Positions 12,217-23,416 of a stretch of DNA of 64,000 nucleotides are shown piece by piece (within the stretch, counting starts at the first letter, position 1; the number at the start of each line of letters is the position of its first letter). A model generated the notes under the pieces. It was not told where the DNA came from, made no database searches, and saw only the letters and a program-made list of their open reading frames with translations. The stretch comes from Apiosordaria backusii. Taxonomy: Eukaryota > Ascomycota > Sordariomycetes > Sordariales > Lasiosphaeriaceae. The translations under genes were made by a program, and so were the position numbers. The stretch covers positions 558,001 to 622,000 of the forward strand of contig JAUKTV010000005.1 in the NCBI GenBank assembly GCA_030549205.1. Direction: 5' to 3'.

Positions 12217-12336
12217 TGGACGAGCTGGGAATCGAACCCAGGACCTTTCGCATATTCGACTCAAATCTCCTGATCTGAAAGACCATTCGAACTGAAATAT
12301 GCTAAGCGAACGCTCTACCAACTGAGCCACACGCCC
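12217..12336 (-). tRNA. tRNA-Ala (AGC), with intron
   Basis: The reverse strand folds as a cloverleaf. The 5' exon is 12300-12336 and the 3' exon 12217-12252, with a 47-nt intron (12253-12299) directly after the base 3' of the anticodon, the canonical nuclear tRNA intron site. The anticodon stem is TTCGC/GCGAA, with loop TTAGCAT giving anticodon AGC. The acceptor stem carries the G3-U70 wobble pair that defines alanine tRNAs. A-box (TGGCTCAGTTGG) and B-box (GGTTCGATTCC) are intact. One T-T mismatch is seen at acceptor pair 6-67. Downstream on the reverse strand a T-rich run (about 12171-12190) can end Pol III transcription. Confidence 0.95.
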
Positions 12337-12592
12337 TGTTTTATTTTCACATTCCCACCTTCCCAAATATCCCTCTTTGTCGAAACCCTTCCTTGATGTT
12401 TGTGGGTATGTAGTGGAGTTAAGGGCTCTTGACCTCTCCAGTCCATCCCCATCCGGGATCCCCCAGCCCAGAGCAAACACACACACACACAATGTTGGGC
12501 GACGACAACCTCTTGTTCCCCCCACACAGCCTCCGCAACCGCCGCCATAGTTTCAAGCCACCCGATAATTCTCCATCAAGTCAAATCAAAAA

Positions 12593-12683
12593 GGGCCGCT
12601 GATCTAGTGGTATGATTCTCGCTTAGGGTTCACCCTACAGCATTGCTTGCGAGAGGTCCCGGGTTCAATCCCCGGGTGGCCCC
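12593..12683 (+). tRNA. tRNA-Pro (AGG), with intron
   Basis: The 5' exon is 12593-12628 and the 3' exon 12648-12683, with a 19-nt intron (12629-12647) right after the base following the anticodon. The acceptor stem is GGGCCGC/GTGGCCC and the anticodon stem CTCGC/GCGAG, with loop TTAGGGT giving anticodon AGG. The T-arm GGGTTCAATCC is standard. TTTTTT near 12711 is a fitting Pol III terminator. It sits 256 bp upstream of the tRNA-Ala gene's 5' end on the opposite strand, so the two are divergent. Confidence 0.95.
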
Positions 12684-12939
12684 AGACAATACACCTTCTA
12701 CAAGAAGTTCCTTTTTTGGCTTTCTTTTCTTAATTTTTTTTTTTTTTTTTCATGGGTCTGTGGCTGGCGAAGTTGGTTGCGATGAGCAAAGCAGAAAGGA
12801 CTGGATGAAGGAAGGACACCGGACAAACGGCCAGTGACTCATCACCGCTCCATATACCCTCTATCAAGCTCATTATCAACAAACGCTATATAATCTTTTC
12901 ATTCCCAAACACCTACTACGGAATATCATAGTCTTGTTC

Positions 12940-14327
12940 TCATAAAGCAGGAGGAACCCCCGGGCTGACAACCCCCCCATCCTGCCCACCTTGCCCAGCT
13001 ATCCCCCCTCCCCTCGGCTTCGTAATCTCGAAAAACTCAATCAGCCCCTTCACAACCACATCCACATTCATGTTAATCTGCGGCATCTTCTCGTAGCTCC
13101 CCTCCTTCATGATCGCCACCAGCGCCAAAAACTTGTCCACCTCCCTCAGCATAATCGGCCGCTGCGCATCCGCCAGCACCACCCCGCTCTCGGCCCACTC
13201 GCAACCCACCTGCTCCCCCAGCGGCTGCGCCCACGGCTCGCCTTCCAGCCGGGCTTTCCACTCCTGAGACCGCGGCCAGCTCCCGTACACCTCCGTAAAG
13301 TCAATAATGACATCCACGTAGTCTGAGCAAATCTCGTAGCTCGCCATGTCCTCCGGCGTGGAATCCGTTGCGATGTAAATCTTGGTGTTGACATCAAACA
13401 GATACGCCTTTTCGAACCTGCACGTCCGGCACAGGTTCGTCAGCATTGCCTCTAGCTGTCCCAGCCTCGGAATCAGCTTCTGGATGACCTTGCTAAAGGC
13501 CTCAAAGATGCTGTGGTTGTAGATGCTTGTGAGGTGGAAGTTGACGGGGGCGTTTTCGATGCCCTGGTCCGACAGCTCGTCTTGGATCCGTATCGTCACG
13601 TCGCGCTGAATGTCTAGCTTGTAGTCGTCACTAAGGCCGTCGACTTTGTGGATAAAGACCTCGATGTTGATGTGCGGGTAGCTTCGCTGGACGTGGAGGA
13701 TGGTGACGTTGAGTCGGGCCACGGCTTCCAGGTAGTCATCTTGGGCATCAATGACCCAGATCAGAGCTCCAATCTCGCCAAAGATGGCATCCATGTCGAA
13801 GGAGTAGGCCGGGTTCTCAAAGATGTCGATTTGCCCCGGAAAGTCCCAGACTTGAAACTCCATGAAGGAGCTTGAAGGTGTTAGCTGATGGCCTACATAA
13901 AAAAACCGCTACCGTGAAACACTTACTTGAGACTGTCCTTTTGAATTCTGGCCGTGGACTCGAGAAACAATGTCTCGCTCGCTGGCAACTTGTGAAACAC
14001 CACGCTCGAGATGGACGATTTCCCACTCCTAAAACGCACACATGGTCAGCGACAGGAGAACACCATCCAATCAGAGACCAAAACCCCATACCTTCTTTGC
14101 CCCATCAACAATAGACGAGGCTTCCCCTTCGTTTGGGGCGTGGTGGGATCCGGCACTTTGGGCCCATCCTTCTTTTGAATTCGTTGCCGGTTCTGTTCAT
14201 AAACACGAGAGAGATTTAGCGCTGCTGGACTGATAAACCTGACTGGAAGAGGACGCAAAGGCTGAGCGTGCAACTCCTCGTGGCCATCACCAGAAGGACC
14301 GCCACGATCACCACCAGAAGAAGACAT
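12940..14327 (-). CDS. gtr2: Rag-type GTPase Gtr2 (EGO complex, TORC1 signalling)
   Basis: There are three exons: 14092-14327, 13927-14028 and 12940-13870, giving 422 residues. Gtr2 (RagC/D family) pairs with Gtr1 on the vacuole or lysosome membrane and relays amino-acid sufficiency to TORC1. The G1 loop is assembled across the first intron as MGQRRSGKSS (about residues 75-84). After the second intron come the switch II region WDFPGQ and, further on, the Rag-type base-recognition motif HKVD. The C-terminal half is the roadblock-like dimerisation domain (IYIATDSTPEDMASYEICSD region). A Ser/Gly-rich N-terminus precedes the G domain, and a Gly-rich tail ends the protein. All three intron boundaries keep frame exactly. 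The assignment to Gtr2 rather than Gtr1 rests on the WDFPGQ context and on the total length. Confidence 0.93.
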
Positions 14328-16738
14328 GGCAGGAAAAACAAAATCTGGGAAGGTAATGTGTCTCCGACAGAAAAAAAGGGAGCCCCTGAGGTAGGTATAA
14401 GCAAAGCAAGTGTCCCCTTCGTCACCGCCCTTGCATGCCCCAAGAAGCAAGCAAGTAGGCACACAAGGCAGAGCCCAACCCTCGGTATCGAAGACCCTTC
14501 GTTTGCAAGTGTATAAACAGTCGAGCGGGATTGGCCAAGCCGGGAGTTGCTTGCTTGCTTGCTTGCTTGCTGCTGAACCGGCCGAGAGACGGGAAGCCAA
14601 GTAGACTCAGAGATAAGACAACGGAATTGTGCTTGAAGAGAAGGATGGGTAGGTCTGAGGTGGCTTTTGCGGCCCGACGCATGCGCTTCTTGCTCTGAGA
14701 GAAACAAAAGACTCTCACAGCATCTGCTCGCCGCTGCAAGAACAGCGAGCCTGTGTCGTTGCGCTTGGTCTAACCGGCGAGACGGCCTCACCGATGGTTG
14801 GCACCATATCCGCAAATCGCCTCCATTTTTAAATTCGCCCCCCGAACTTTTGCTGGTTTGTGTTTCTGTGTTCCTGTCTGACAGAGAAAGAAAGGAAGAG
14901 AAAACGAAATCAAGGGGACGAGAGAAAGCGACTACCGCACTGACGGAAATGGCAAAGTTGCGGTCAGAGGAGCCCATATAATACTCGACTAGGCAAGAGC
15001 GAGGCATGACAGCATATAATCGCAAGTAAAAAAAAACCAGGAACCGGCACAGTCTAAGCCGACCCAGTCTTATGGTTGCACAAGCACTTCCCGATTCCAG
15101 TGAGTTGGGCCCATTGGCTCGGCCGGAAAGTCAACTCGAGTGGCCATCCGGTGACGACAAGGGCAACGTACAGCCAGCAGACAAAAGGGTTTCAGGTAAC
15201 TCATACTCGCTGACAAGACATTTTGCAATGTTTGACACCCGAGATTTCTGCTGCCTATACTTTACCTTTACCTGGCCGTCTGGCTGCCTGCCTGCCCGCT
15301 CGTTCCCGTCATCCGTCCACCCGGCCGTGCTGCGACTGGTGTGACACTTGCCTGACGAAGATGACGAAGAGGCTTCCCTGTTTGGTGGGAAAGCGAAGGG
15401 TTGGAGGTGAGCGAAGAAAAAAAAACCAGACAGCGGTGTCCGTGTTCAGGGGTCCAGGGGTAAAGTGTTGGTTGCGGCGGTAAAAGGGGAACGGACAGAA
15501 AACTTGGAAACGCCCCCCAACGCTGCCGGATTGCTTCTAGAACCAGCTGGGCCAACGAAATAGAAAGACAAGACCCCTGTGTAACTTGGTGATGGTAAAG
15601 GGCTAGCTGCGCAATGGAGCAATCATCTCAAAGGATAAATTCCTCGGAGAAAGAGCAAAGCAAGGCCCGGCACTTGCAGGGATTGTGGCTTGTTGTAAGA
15701 TGCTGTGCTGTGTATGCGCTGTGATGGCGGAGGTTGCGAGGAAGAATAATGTTTGCCCTTACCTCCATGTTGAATATGGGATGAGAATCGCTTGACCTTG
15801 GCTTCCACACCCCAGTTCCTCCACAAGGTCAATTGGTCGAATTTTAATCACCAGACGTGAAAACGGTGTGCTGAACTCCAGGATCAACTACACGAGGCCC
15901 GGAGAGTCAAGGCTGTGGCGTCAAAGTTAGTCAACTGGAGGTGAGCAAGGACGAGTCTGACGAATAAGACGACATCTCATCATGAATCTGGGCTGCTCGA
16001 CTCACCGTTGTCTCTGTGCGACAGGGTCGGTGTACTCGAGGAGAAAAAAGGTCGATTTGCCCTTGGGGCAAGATGTAAATCTCACAGGTGACCAATTGAG
16101 TTGGTTGGTGTGATCGATCGTCGGTGAGAAGTGTCAACTGAAGTGTCAACTGATAAGGCTTTGTCCTGAATCAACCCCGCAGGTGAAGCTCTCGCTCTCA
16201 GTTCGCTCTCCAGCAGCTTCAGATGAGGCGAGTTCAGGTCGTCTCAACCCCCGCAGATAGATCCCAGGCAGTAAAAAAGTTGACGCCCAAGCTCTCGCTA
16301 TCTGAATTATATCGGAGGAAAAAGAAAGAATATCGATAAGGCTCTGTGCTGTGTAGTATGCAATTCGCTGTCTCAGGGCCAGGAGGTGTTCAGTCCAAGG
16401 CGCCAATGGCTATTGGAGGGGACCTAGACTTTCAGGTGAGTGACATTCACCGAAGCGGGCTGCTGCGGGGTGGTCCCCAGCGCGATTACATAAACCCCGC
16501 TCCCGAAGTTTAGCGCCTGCGCCGGCCTGGAGATCTCAGATCTCAACATTAACCGCCCGAGCGGAAGCTAAGGTATTTCTTGGCATCGAGAGACACATTC
16601 AAAACATGCTCGATTCAACTTCAAAGCTACTATACGAGAAGAGTACCATCGACCAAAAAGCCCAATGCTATGCTATACCGTGTCCTCTGCGATACTCATA
16701 CTAGAACATGGATGTATCTCCCCCTCATCCCTCCCTTC
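14328..16738. other. Intergenic stretch between gtr2 and the MIF-domain gene
   Basis: No protein-like frame is visible. It contains the gtr2 promoter side (14328 onward), a (TTGC)6 microsatellite, and mixed sequence whose frames look random. The end near 16738 should include the 3' untranslated region of the MIF-domain gene. Confidence 0.5.
14547..14570. repeat. (TTGC)6 microsatellite
   Basis: There are six perfect tetranucleotide copies, about 220 bp upstream of the gtr2 start codon. Confidence 0.9.
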
Positions 16739-17903
16739 TCAGCTGGAATCACGAATCACTGGCAGCGAGGAGCGATGTTCCGGCCTCTTCACACTACCTG
16801 ACCGGCCGAATATGGTAGCCACAAAGCTCTTCTTCTTACGTGCTGTTCTTGGAAGTGGCTGGTTTTCTTGTTTTGGAATCCCCTCTTTGTTTTGAACAAC
16901 AGTCTGAGCTGCTCCTGACGATGGCGAGCCTGGAATAGGGGGGAGCGCCTCGTCACCACTGGCTGGCGGTGTGAGCTCTTGGTTATGGAATCTTGGCGCT
17001 GATGATGGCCGAAAGTTTGCCATTGACTGTGTCACACTGTCAATACCGACTCGTGGTTGAAAAATAGTGGTGTGCAAGACTCACGCCGACACTCAACTTC
17101 TTCCTCCCCTTGAGCCCCCTGGATATAGCTCCCTGAGCCTCGTCCAGCGCGACCTTTGCTCCTCCTCCCAGCCCTACACCATAAATGGTTTTCTCCAGCT
17201 CATCAATCTCCCCGGCCATCGTATTACCGTTACACGCCAGATGCTCTTCCTTGGTAGGGACGAACCTCAGGAAACCCCTCGCCGGCACTACTCCAATTGC
17301 CTCCTCCATATGTTTCTGGATCAGCGCCGTGTTTCGTTTGTTTGTTGTCGGTAGCAGCTGTGATGGCAGCGCGAATATCGACATGACGTAGGCCGGGTCG
17401 AATGTTCCTCCAAAAAGCATACAAGCTCCATGTTGTAAAGTGACGACTATGGACGAAACGGGGCGTTGGTACCGTGTGGATAGGTGGTACGAGAGCTCGG
17501 TGATGAAGGTAAACTCGTCGCTGATCTATTGCATTCAGTCAGCGAGATGGCCAGGACTGAGGTTGGCTGAACCCACGATAACGTTCGTCTTAACCTCGGC
17601 CATCACAATAGCATCTCCATGTACCCTCTCCCGAGCTGTGTTGCCCTCGGTGACGGCAAAGGCATCTTCAAAAAAGTTGACAGTGTTCTGCTGCTTGGCA
17701 AGATCTGGCTTCGACTGTCTTCTGCGCCCTGGGCGGACTAATATGTCTCCTGTTGCTGTCGCTGGGGATGACATGGAGGGAGGTGTATCCTTTGCTTTGC
17801 GCTCGGCAAACGATGGCTCCCTTTGACCTCCCGGCGCCAGCCTCCTAGGGGTCATGATGGGCGCCTTGTCGACTGCGGCCTGGTGTGTCAGTAACCGGCT
17901 CAT
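16739..17903 (-). CDS. MIF (macrophage migration inhibitory factor)-domain protein, 351 aa
   Basis: There are three exons: 17577-17903, 17085-17525 and 16739-17026, all joined in phase 0. The central part, about residues 75-210, matches the tautomerase/MIF fold: ISDEFTFITELSYHLSTRY (helix), SIVVTLQHGACMLFGGTFDP (the strand ending at the conserved FGG turn) and NKRNTALIQKHMEEAIGV. Animal MIF has its catalytic proline at position 1 after Met removal. Here the domain lies behind about 75 residues of Arg/Pro/Ser-rich N-terminus and before a basic disordered C-terminus (ARKKKSFVATIFG), so the usual N-terminal proline chemistry cannot operate unless the protein is cleaved. The function is unknown; a scaffold or signalling role is possible. 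The acceptor at 17027 was chosen because it alone keeps frame. Confidence 0.85.
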
Positions 17904-19343
17904 AACGGGGACTGGTAGTTTGTTCGGTCGATAAGGTGGGCAGCCGATTCAGCGGTGATTGGTATCAAAAGAGAGATAAAAAGATGCCGTTTGAGATGAG
18001 GTGGGTCACGCATATCCCGTTGACCCTCGGGTGAAGGGTGAGACACCCGTCTCCCTGTTTTGTGTGACGGAAAAAGCCGTCTTTTATGAAGCTTGAAGAG
18101 GTGAGTAGGATTGATGTGGTCGATGAGTGGTCTCGAGATTGGATATTGTATTGCGCTGTGGAATCAGGTGTGTCTTGAAGATGGGAGTGAAGGAGGGAGG
18201 AAAGATCAGCAAACACGTCCCATGGAATATGATATCCGAGACACGCCGGTCTGGCCCAGCTCTGAAAGAGAGAGGAAGGAGCGAGATATGCCTAGACATG
18301 TCCCGTCTAGGAAAGAACACCCAACCCCATAATTTCGATGTGATATGCACTGTATCAAAGACATTACTCTCCGCACGGATACGCACAGTCTCCCTTTCGT
18401 CAACTTATCCCAGTGTCTCTCACAATACCGACCAACGGGTTTTAACAAAATGTCAAGGGAAATTCAAAGCACCAAGATCCGGGTCATTGCATTCTAAATA
18501 TTGTCATCTCGGACTTGGGTGTTACAAAGTGCGGTGTACAAGTATTGGACAGGAAGCACAAAATATCGCCTCTTGAATACATGTTCTGGAATTATGTTCA
18601 TCGAGAAACAACAGTCACGCAACATTCAAGCACCTCTGATAGCACAAGACTAATGCTCTTCGAGTTTGATATCTGAGATATGACATTCTCTCATGCCACT
18701 CAACCCCCACACACATCATCATCGGCTCAACGGGAGGCAACGTTTCGGAAAGATAAGGGCGCATCTGTGTTTGCTCTCGATAGTAGCAACGGGTAGATGA
18801 ATTCCTAATTTCCAGTTACCTACCGACCCCTCGATCAGCCTGGAAACACGGGAATAAACAACGCTCATCTAAAGGCAAGGGTAGCACGTGGGTTGAGTGA
18901 CTGCCGTGCTTCCGAAACCTGGTTGAGCTCGTCGATAAGACCGAGCTCTAGCCTTCATGATGACGAGAGATACCCGGGAAAGTCATACGACACATATCTC
19001 CAATGGGTGTTTTACTCACAGCAGTCTTCAATCGCATACCTCCTCTATCTATACTGCTTGTCGAATGCCACTGCTGCAGGAAGCCGCCAGCTGAAATGCA
19101 TCCACGTCTCGAATCTTCCTAGACCCAAAATCAAGCAAACAGATATCAAACACGCAGATGAGAATCATCTCACGATATTCCATTGTCAAAGTAACCAAAA
19201 CCCTGACCCAAAAAACCCGTACCTCTGTAAAAAGAAAAGAATTATACACAACCCACCATAACAATCCCACCCCTTAACCTCAAAACCATCCTCCCCCGAC
19301 CACACCATTACCCCATTTCCCTCCCATCATCCATCTTCATCAC
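17904..19343. other. Intergenic stretch, nothing recognised
   Basis: The frames on both strands are short and not protein-like. It lies upstream of the MIF-domain gene and downstream of the membrane-protein gene at 19344-20095, so it should hold a promoter on the left and a 3' untranslated region on the right. Confidence 0.5.
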
Positions 19344-20095
19344 CTAAGACAAAGCAGGACTCTTCTTACTAGCCCCCGCATACCCCTCAACATACCTCTC
19401 CAGCCTCCCCTGCCAGCCCGCCAACCCCAACCCCGCCGCCGTCACCGGAATCAGCAAAATCGCCAGATACAACCCCGCATAACTCTGCTGACACAACGTC
19501 CCCCAATGCGGCTGCTGCCCCATGGGAATATCCCTCCACCTGCACGTCCAAGAGGTAAACGTATCCACCGTGTCCGAGGCGTTCGCCGCGTAAAAGAAAA
19601 TGACCGAAATCAGGGACGCCACCAGCCCAACTAGTGGCGCAGCAAAAGAAGCACCAGTATGCAGCGTTGTTTTGTTACGGAGCTACACCACAACCACAAA
19701 CATATTAGAATATGGTACTAGCAAAAGAGGGAGGGAGGGGTGGGGGCTTACAGAGGAGATCTTGCTACAGCACAGAGAGGCAACGCAAGAGACAATGATA
19801 AACACACTCCCGATAACAAGGGAGACGGTAGGGCGAATGTTGAAGTGCTCCGGCCACAGGGGAGGTAGTAGCTCGCGACAGAAACGTGGGTTTCTTCATA
19901 GACGCGGAGGGTGTTGGCTGATGTGCCGAGGACGGTCAGGCTCATGAGGAGGGCGAGGCCGGTGGCGCCCACGCGGAGGGTGTCGACTGTGCGGAGGGAG
20001 TTCATTTTGGATTGGAGGTGGTGGTCGTCTTCGGAGTAGTGGGCTGAGAAGGAGGGTGCTGCCGAGTGGGCGGAGTGGGTGGCGGTTTTTTCCAT
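19344..20095 (-). CDS. Four-helix fungal membrane protein, frame broken once
   Basis: Exons are 19752-20095 and 19344-19682. The first 80 or so residues read MEKTATHSAHSAAPSF... with a hydrophobic segment at GATGLALLMSLTVLGTSA. After YYLP the coding frame shifts: LWPEHFNIRPTVSLVIG and later helices lie in another frame. One extra base in the C run at 19859-19862 (complement) would join them and make the total 684 nt, an exact multiple of three. The remaining segments are IIVSCVASLCC, LVGLVASLISVIFFYAA and LYLAILLIPVTAAGLGLAG, giving about four membrane spans with a Cys/Trp-containing loop (SWTCRWRDIP). It resembles uncharacterised integral membrane proteins of filamentous fungi. The break may be an assembly error (see findings) or a true mutation. 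Confidence 0.75.
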
Positions 20096-21172
20096 TGTGA
20101 TGGTGGTAGTAGGGGTGGGTGATGGTATATATATACTTTTGTTGATGATTGAAGTATAGAGCGCTGCTCTGGGTATCAAATAGGAAGAGAAGGAACCAAA
20201 AGTCGTGTAACTTGAGAATGAAGCGCTCCAAACAAAAGAGAACCCGAAGATAAACAAGAAAGGGGATATGCGGTGGAATGGTGATGAGAAAGTCTATCCA
20301 TTGAGGGCAAAGAAGAGAGATGGTGGGCATACTAATACCTTTCTTTTCTACATCCTCCTCCTGCGGTTGGAGGCATGGGCCCGGGCGGTTAGCATCTCAA
20401 TAGATTCCCATCACAGCAACAACCCAAGAGATTTCCTCAGATTCCCATGCGCGACTGCTACCCTTCCACTACACCATGCTATGCTATGCTACTTCCATCT
20501 TCTCAAAGGCCTGCCGCGCCAGAAATAGGACCCCCTTCCCACTGATGGGATTGGCTCGTTTGTTCTCTGCATGCAGATTGCAGGTTGAGCAGCGGTAAAC
20601 CTGAGGAGAGGTTGTTGGTGGGCGCACAGACCAGGGACGATCATATCCAGATAGAATCTGCAAAAGGGATCCAATTCGGGAAAAGCGTCCCCAAGGGCGA
20701 AGCGCCCTCCCGCGCGGCACATTTTCCTTCCCTTGCTTCCATTTGTATCGCTGTTTGTGATTGGTCTGGTGTTTTTCCCTTAAGCGCCGGGAAACAAGAT
20801 GGAGGGTTGGTCGGGAAATGGTGTCTTGGACAGCTACACTCGATGTAGGAGATGATGCAGATGCTCAATTTGATTGCTATTAGTGATAATCCTCCAGAAG
20901 GCCCAGGCCGTCTGATCTGACGTGTTATGCAGTAAGACAAGTAATGTTAATGTTGATAGTTGACAAGAGAGAGCAGTGCTGAACAAGGGCGGTTGAGTCT
21001 ATGAGGGTTAGGGTCAAACCCATTCCAACGTCAGCCCAGAACCCCCTCCCCAGCTCCCCACCACTCCCCCACCACCAAACAATATCTCTTGGCATCTTCA
21101 ACTCATCCCCCCTCCCTCATCAACACCACAACAACCATCCCATCTCTCATCACCACTCAATCCCCCTTCAAA
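20096..21172. other. Divergent intergenic region
   Basis: It lies between the minus-strand membrane-protein gene and the plus-strand hydrolase gene, so both promoters should be here. A telobox-like AGGGTTAGGGT sits at 21004-21014, about 160 bp before the hydrolase start, followed by a C-rich leader. No protein-like frame is seen. Confidence 0.5.
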
Positions 21173-22157
21173 ATGCCACCCCCCTCCCAGTCCTAGTCCA
21201 CACCATCCCCATAACCCCCTCCAAAACCCTCCAACTCTACGAACACTGCTCCCCCTCCCCCACCACCTCCCAAAGAAACGCCCTCGTCTTCCTCGGCGGC
21301 CTAGGCGACGGCCCCCACACAGTCCCCTACCCTTCACCCTCTCCCAATCCTACCAATCTACCCCTACTTACACAATCTTCCAAGCCCGTCTATCCTCCTC
21401 CTTCTCCGCCTTCGGCTACTCCTCCCTCTCCCAAGACACCTCCGAGATCCGCGCCCTAGTCCACCATCTCCGCACCCAACTCAAAAAACAAAAAGTAGTT
21501 CTCATGGGTCACTCAACCGGCTGTCAAGACTGCCTCTATTACTGCACCAAACTTCGCGATGAGTTGAACCCCAACGAGAAAGTAAACGGTATCATCCTCC
21601 AGGGTCCCGTTTCAGATCGTGAAGCCCTGATCATGAGCGTTGATCAACATCAATTAGAGAAAAGTATCACCGTCGCCACAGAAATGGTGCAAAACGACAA
21701 AAAAGATCATGTCATCGATCTGGACGACATGCCCGACGGGTGGAAGGGCAGCCCGGTCACAGCGTATAGGTGGCTGTCGCTTGCGACAAAGGGGTAAGTT
21801 TCCCTCCCCTCTCCGGGGCAGGTTATGAAAGAGAAATGTGGCTGATGAAGGAGAAATAGGGGTGATGATGACTTCTTTAGCTCTGATCTGGAGGATGATG
21901 CCCTTCAGACGATATGGGGTGGGTTGGATACACCGGTGTTGATCCTCCCGTCGGAAAGAGACGAATGGGTCCCCTTTTCACCGCCGGAAGTGGAAGCCAT
22001 GATCAAAAGGTGGGCGGGGTTCTGCAAACCGGGGATCGCGAGTGAGTTTAGTGGGTTGATTCCTGGGGCTAATCACCGGGTTGATAACACTGAGGTTAAT
22101 CCCCAAGGGGAGAGGTGGTTGGTGGAGAGGGTTGGGAGGTTTTTGGAGACGTTATAG
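21173..22157 (+). CDS. DUF1749 alpha/beta hydrolase, SidJ-like esterase, two frame breaks
   Basis: Exons are 21173-21793 and 21860-22157. The family (DUF1749, PF08538) includes Aspergillus SidJ, a cytosolic esterase that hydrolyses fusarinine-type siderophores to release iron. Visible landmarks are the oxyanion stretch VFLGGLGDGPHTVPY, the nucleophile elbow GHSTGCQD with its serine, the acid region ILPSERDEWVPFSP and the terminal histidine in PGANHRVDN. Two single-base shortfalls interrupt the frame: one in the C runs right after the ATG (21179-21188) and one at 21330-21332 after HTVPY. Adding one base at each makes the total 921 nt, or 306 residues, which is normal for the family. The first break could be avoided by using an upstream in-frame ATG at 21001, but that leader looks non-coding. 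The substrate in this fungus is not shown. Confidence 0.82.
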
Positions 22158-22271
22158 CGCAGTTGTATGAGTTGCTAGAGGGTATTATGACTTGACTGCA
22201 TGAGATGCCGAGGAATATTGAGTACTTGGTTGAAAAGAGAATAGTAATAAGCCGCCCCGTAAGCGAGGTCT

Positions 22272-23416
22272 TCACTTGCGCTTGCCACGCTCCAGTAAAC
22301 AATCCGTCTCCTCCCTTGGGGTTTCCTTTCCATCATAGAACCCCCCTTCGACTAGATTCCGCTCCAGCTCTTCCCAGTGATGTTTCTTCTTGGTTGCATT
22401 TTTCTTGTCTAGGTCGGCGAGTTTGGCTTCTATCTTCACTTCTCCTGAGCCTCCTTCAGGCGAAGATATCCTCAGAAAAAGACTGCAATCCCTCAGTGTC
22501 ATTGCCAGTTCCAAATCAACACCCGAACTTGGGTCATGCTCTGACTGGGCCTTTTGCAAGAGCGGCAGGAGACTGTTGGTCTTCAGCCAGTTGGTCAGAT
22601 GTGGCCGGTAAGTAGGTGGCGAAGAAGCAGGAAGGATATGCTTCAGAACGTTTGAAAGACTCTCTGGGCTGTCACGACAGGCAATAAAGTCTAGTGGGCA
22701 GAGAATACCCAGGCGATGAGCCTTGTGGTGGGAAGGATCAAGGTGGTCGCGGTAGGCTTCTCGGGCACAGTTACGGCAGCGGGTGCGGGCTGAAGGGGAG
22801 GGCGAAAGCCATTTTGGCTTGGATTCCAGAAATAGATCATTGGGATTTCCTGGGACTAATGTTAGCAAATGGAAGAGAGTCATAGGGGGGAAACTTGGGG
22901 AACTGACGAGAACGCATGTCCTCTATTAGCATGCCATATTGGGCATCTGGGAGGACGCGGGTGCCGCGAAAATCTTTTCGACGCCCGGATTCCTCTTTTA
23001 TGAGGACATTATTGAGGAGATCAACCACTGCCGATGGGCTGTGACCGAGTTTGACCAACTGGTGCTGGACAAGATTGTCGAGTGGAAATAGGGGCGTAAT
23101 GGTTGATTCCCAGTATTGTTGCAGCTCTGGGTATGGAAATGTCTTGGCGCCGGCTTTAGGGACGCGCAGGAGATTTCCTGTGAAAAAGTCAGACGCTGCT
23201 GTGGCACAAAAAAGGAGGAGGCTTGATATTACCTTGGAAAATATCATGGTTCCCCTTGCTGTAGCTTCCTGTTGTACTTGGTGCACTCGGTGGTAATTTC
23301 ACTTCAAAGACCAGGTTTGCGGCCCCCTCATTCACGAATTTGATGGTCCATTTCTCAGGGTCAAAATCCGAGATGTCGGGGATATGGTCAGACGAAACGC
23401 TTGAGCTTCGAGACAT
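22272..23416 (-). CDS. ipk1: Inositol-pentakisphosphate 2-kinase
   Basis: Exons are 23233-23416, 22908-23177 and 22272-22855, giving 345 residues. Ipk1 phosphorylates Ins(1,3,4,5,6)P5 at position 2 to make phytate (InsP6), which acts in mRNA export and phosphate signalling, mainly in the nucleus. The N-terminal signature NEGAANLVFEV is followed, across intron 1, by GNLLRVPK, the nucleotide-binding strand with its lysine. The family's E-x-K-P-K motif appears as ESKPKW (about residues 162-167), just after intron 2. C-R-N-C-A-R (zinc-site cysteines) and a following His-rich stretch (HHKAH) fit the Ipk1 zinc region. It converges with the hydrolase gene; the stop codons are 114 bp apart. Confidence 0.9.

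Noticed and set aside
21321..21383. A GT...AG intron that might repair the SidJ-like frame break
   Set aside because: The splice would remove conserved-looking sequence and still leave the wrong reading frame.
21001..21459. Upstream ATG at 21001 as the start of the SidJ-like gene
   Set aside because: It would add an about 60-residue His/Pro/Ser leader unlike the family. The ATG at 21173 matches the family's start if one base is missing in the adjacent C run.
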